From contig JAADHT010000168.1 of the NCBI GenBank assembly GCA_013151705.1, positions 1 to 7,484 of the forward strand: a stretch of DNA of 7,484 nucleotides. The letters are read 5' to 3'. The translations under genes and the position numbers were made by a program. The number at the start of each line of letters is the position of its first letter. Position 1 is the stretch's first letter. Below the pieces are notes generated by a model, which was not told where the DNA came from, searched no databases, and saw only the letters and a list, made by a program, of their open reading frames with translations. Shown here piece by piece: positions 5,665-7,484 of this stretch. This DNA comes from Kiritimatiellota bacterium. GTDB lineage: Bacteria > Verrucomicrobiota > Lentisphaeria > Victivallales > JAADHT01.

Positions 5665-7158
5665 ATGAGCAAAAACGAGAAACAAGAGACGGTGGAAATC
5701 CCGCCGGAGGATATTTTCGCGCAAAGACGCTCGAAAGTCGCTGAACTTATCGAAGCGGGAATCCCTCCGTTTGGAGCTGCGTACACGGACACTACCAAAA
5801 TATCGGAAATAATTGCGGGTTGCGATGCTGATCCGGAAACGGAGCATACCGCGAGAATCGCGGGACGTCTCCGCTCGTTCAGAGTAATGGGCAAATCGAT
5901 ATTCGCGGACATTCAAGACGCGTCCGGCCGCATTCAGATTTACGCCAAGAAAAACGATTTGGGCGAAGATATATTCAATCGCTTCAAAAAACTCGATGTC
6001 GGCGACATAATCGGCGTGGAAGGAACGCTATTCACCACCAAAATGGGCGAATTGACCGTGAAAGTCGCGGATTACGCCTTGCTTAGCAAATCACTGCGTC
6101 CGTTGCCGGAAAAATGGCACGGTCTGACCGATGTCGAGCAACGCTACCGTCAACGCTATTTAGACCTTATCGTGAACGAGGAGAGCCGCGGCGTCTTTCT
6201 CAAACGTATCTCCATAATCCGCGAGATTCGCGCGTTTTTGGAGACACGGGGCTTTATCGAAGTCGAGACCCCCATGATGCAACCGATGCCGGGCGGAGCC
6301 GCGGCGAAGCCTTTCGAAACCTACTACGAGGCCTTGAAGTCTCCTATGTATATGCGCATAGCGCCTGAACTTTATCTGAAACGCCTGCTGGTCGGCGGAT
6401 TCGAGAAGATTTTCGAACTCAACCGCAACTTCAGAAACGAGGGAATGTCCCGCCGCCACAATCCCGAATTCACCATGATCGAGATTTACCAGGCGTATGG
6501 AAACTGTTCGACAATGATGGATTTGATCGAGGAGTTGGTGACTACTGTCGCCATGAAAGTTTTCGGCACGCTTGAGATAGAACATGCCAACGGAAGGTCG
6601 ATCAATCTCACCCGCCCGTGGCGCAGAGCCACATACGACGATCTGGTGAAAGAGAAAGCTGGCGACGACTGGTTCGAGATATCGAAGGCCGCGAGAGTCG
6701 CGAAGGCCAAAAATTTGGGACTTGACGTATCGGAAGAGGAGGTTGATTTCGAGGTGACAAACGAGGTGTACGAAAAACTCGTCGAGCAGACGCTTGTCCA
6801 ACCCACATTCGTAACCCGTCTTCCCGCTCAGCTTGTTCCTTTGGCCAAAGCCTGCGATGACGATCCGGCGTACGTCGACGTCTTCGAACTTGAGATCAAC
6901 GGACAGGAGATCGCTCCAGGTTACTCTGAGCTCAACGACCCCATCGAGCAGCGCAGACGCTTCGAGGAGCAGGCCGCTAGAGAGAGCGACGAGGATGTGT
7001 TCGGAAAGATCGATGAGGATTTCCTCACCGCGCTGGAGCACGGCATGCCTCCCGCCGGCGGTATGGGAATCGGCATTGACCGATTGGTTATGATGCTCAC
7101 AGGCGCCGAATCAATCAGAGACGTCGTTCTATTCCCTCAACTGCGTCCTAAGTCGTAG
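5665..7158 (+). CDS. lysS: Lysyl-tRNA synthetase, class II
   Basis: LysRS activates lysine with ATP and charges tRNA-Lys; it works as a cytosolic homodimer. The 497 residues match the bacterial class II length. An N-terminal OB-fold anticodon domain spans about residues 62-140 (RIAGRLRSFRVMGKSIFADI at 64-83). The catalytic core has motif 1 (FIEVETPMM, 197-205), RIAPELYLKRLLVGG (231-245), motif 2 (FRNEGMSRRHNPEFTM, 256-271), INGQEIAPGYSELNDP (411-426) and motif 3 (GMGIGIDRLVMML, 466-478). I chose ATG 5665: AGGA (5654-5657) lies 7 bases upstream. Earlier in-frame starts at 5623 (TTG) and 5641 (ATG) lack a ribosome site and would add non-conserved residues. Oddities: PFETYYEALK at 216-225 replaces the usual PFITHHNALD, and LVPLAK (390-395) replaces LSPLAK. 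I take these as lineage features, as the ATP and lysine motifs are intact. It probably has its own transcript. Confidence 0.97.
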   Translation: MSKNEKQETVEIPPEDIFAQRRSKVAELIEAGIPPFGAAYTDTTKISEIIAGCDADPETEHTARIAGRLRSFRVMGKSIFADIQDASGRIQIYAKKNDLGEDIFNRFKKLDVGDIIGVEGTLFTTKMGELTVKVADYALLSKSLRPLPEKWHGLTDVEQRYRQRYLDLIVNEESRGVFLKRISIIREIRAFLETRGFIEVETPMMQPMPGGAAAKPFETYYEALKSPMYMRIAPELYLKRLLVGGFEKIFELNRNFRNEGMSRRHNPEFTMIEIYQAYGNCSTMMDLIEELVTTVAMKVFGTLEIEHANGRSINLTRPWRRATYDDLVKEKAGDDWFEISKAARVAKAKNLGLDVSEEEVDFEVTNEVYEKLVEQTLVQPTFVTRLPAQLVPLAKACDDDPAYVDVFELEINGQEIAPGYSELNDPIEQRRRFEEQAARESDEDVFGKIDEDFLTALEHGMPPAGGMGIGIDRLVMMLTGAESIRDVVLFPQLRPKS

Positions 7159-7230
7159 TCCGGAGTTGCTGCTTGCCAGCGTTCGCTCGTGACCTTTCCT
7201 AATATATTACCAATACGCATCCCACCGCCT

Positions 7231-7272
7231 ACTTTTCACTTGCCATTGGTACTCACTGACTTGTTACCATTC
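7231..7272. repeat. Possible degraded heptamer tract after lysS
   Basis: In 7-base steps from 7231: ACTTTTC, ACTTGCC, ATTGGTA, CTCACTG, ACTTGTT, ACCATTC. Units share ACTT/ACT cores, and the 11-mer ACTTTTCACTT recurs at 218-228 in the left array. The tract is low in complexity and pyrimidine-rich like the 208-291 array, but units are more diverged and phase is less secure. The rest of 7159-7230 holds no gene and no convincing lysS terminator. Confidence 0.4.
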
Positions 7273-7300
7273 TTTTCCTGAAAATATGTTGTTTCTTTAA

Positions 7301-7337
7301 TTGTATATTACAACAATAGGGTATAGTTGTTACTATA
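7301..7337 (+). promoter_or_regulatory. Possible promoter/operator for the right-edge gene
   Basis: TATAGT (7322-7327), a five-of-six match to a -10, is also the left arm of a perfect dyad with ACTATA (7332-7337) around TGTT. TTGTAT (7301-7306) could be a -35 but only 15 bases separate the hexamers, shorter than ideal. A second nested pair, AACAA (7312-7316) / TTGTT (7327-7331), overlaps it. The location, about 40 bases upstream of a well-formed start, supports a regulated promoter; sequence alone is weak evidence in AT-rich DNA. Confidence 0.3.
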
Positions 7338-7367
7338 AAGGATGTACGGAAATGTGGAGAACGCGCA

Positions 7368-7484
7368 ATGAGAATAAAAAAATCGTATGATGCGGGTACT
7401 GTTGAGTTTATCGGCGGAGGCGGAATCGGTTCAATTATTATGGGCGTCATACTGCTTGTCGGCGGCGGGGGGCTGGTTTTCGCT
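7368..7484 (+). CDS. N-terminus of a membrane or secreted protein (partial)
   Basis: An open frame starts at ATG 7368 and runs 39 codons without a stop to the window edge. The start is well supported: GGAGA (7356-7360) lies 7 bases upstream. The N-terminus MRIKKSYDAG is basic then polar; a glycine-rich stretch FIGGGGIGSIIMGVILLVGG follows and continues into a hydrophobic end (GGLVFA), typical of a single transmembrane segment or a signal anchor. I do not recognise the family; the visible part is too short to assign one. It is separated from lysS by 209 bases and probably has its own promoter. Confidence 0.6.
   Translation, partial: MRIKKSYDAGTVEFIGGGGIGSIIMGVILLVGGGGLVFA

Larger units (their letters stand above)
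1487..6702. repeat. Dispersed interrupted palindrome CGCGANNNTCGCG, nine copies
   Basis: By eye I find exact copies at 1487-1499 and 1909-1921 (panC), 2421-2433, 3039-3051, 3162-3174 and 3252-3264 (enolase-superfamily gene), and 5850-5862, 6220-6232 and 6690-6702 (lysS). pdxJ has the 11-base core GCGA-N3-TCGC at 443-453. Spacers are TAT, ATA, AAC, GAC, AAC, GAC, GAA, GAT and GAG, so the middle base is nearly always A. Seven copies share one codon phase (GCG at codon 1, often Ala-Arg/Lys-x-Ala), one is in each of the other two phases. None falls in the metallophosphoesterase, the secreted-protein gene or intergenic DNA. The nine sites are discrete; the coordinates given only bracket them. Confidence 0.75.

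Noticed and set aside
6160..7041. 293-codon open frame on the minus strand inside lysS
   Set aside because: It is fully antisense to a secure lysS, shows no recognisable domain and has a low-complexity, arginine/leucine-rich composition typical of a shadow frame.
1..7484. A defence, phage, CRISPR or mobile-element system
   Set aside because: All identifiable genes are metabolic or translational; no nuclease, integrase, transposase, toxin-antitoxin or regularly spaced repeat array is visible.

Overview
This 7.5 kb window carries six recognisable genes, all on the + strand, plus the first 39 codons of a seventh that runs off the right edge. Order: pdxJ (vitamin B6), panC (pantothenate), an enolase-superfamily enzyme of the epimerase/muconate-cycloisomerase type, a calcineurin-like metallophosphoesterase, a secreted protein of unknown function, lysS (class II lysyl-tRNA synthetase), and the start of a small membrane or secreted protein. 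The coding content is ordinary bacterial housekeeping. I see no transposase, integrase, phage gene, CRISPR array, tRNA or rRNA.

The organism is a bacterium of moderate GC content that uses Shine-Dalgarno sequences (GGAGA, AGGTG, AGGA). The LysRS has an unusual signature (PFETYY where PFITHH is usual; VPLAK where SPLAK is usual), and the secreted protein resembles hypothetical proteins I associate with Lentisphaerota, Kiritimatiellota and Verrucomicrobiota. I infer a PVC-superphylum member with moderate confidence; no marker here settles it.

Layout. Positions 1-309 are non-coding: AT-rich sequence, then a 12-unit degenerate heptamer array (208-291) abutting the pdxJ leader. pdxJ is followed by a plausible terminator. 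panC has a short heptamer remnant in its leader. A 124-nt gap with a clean dyad symmetry leads to the enolase-superfamily gene. The 367-nt gap after that gene holds a 163-nt fold-back element (3481-3643) of nested and tandem hairpins, then an extended -10 promoter (3705-3733) for the metallophosphoesterase and secreted-protein pair, whose genes are 1 nt apart. lysS follows after about 130 nt. The right end has another degenerate heptamer-like tract, an AT-rich dyad and the truncated gene.

The features most worth a second look are DNA- or RNA-level rather than protein-level. The interrupted palindrome CGCGANNNTCGCG occurs nine times exactly, in three genes and all three reading frames, against a chance expectation near 0.01. 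The 163-nt fold-back element has alternative pairings. The heptamer arrays lie between genes. None of these is explained by the genes themselves.
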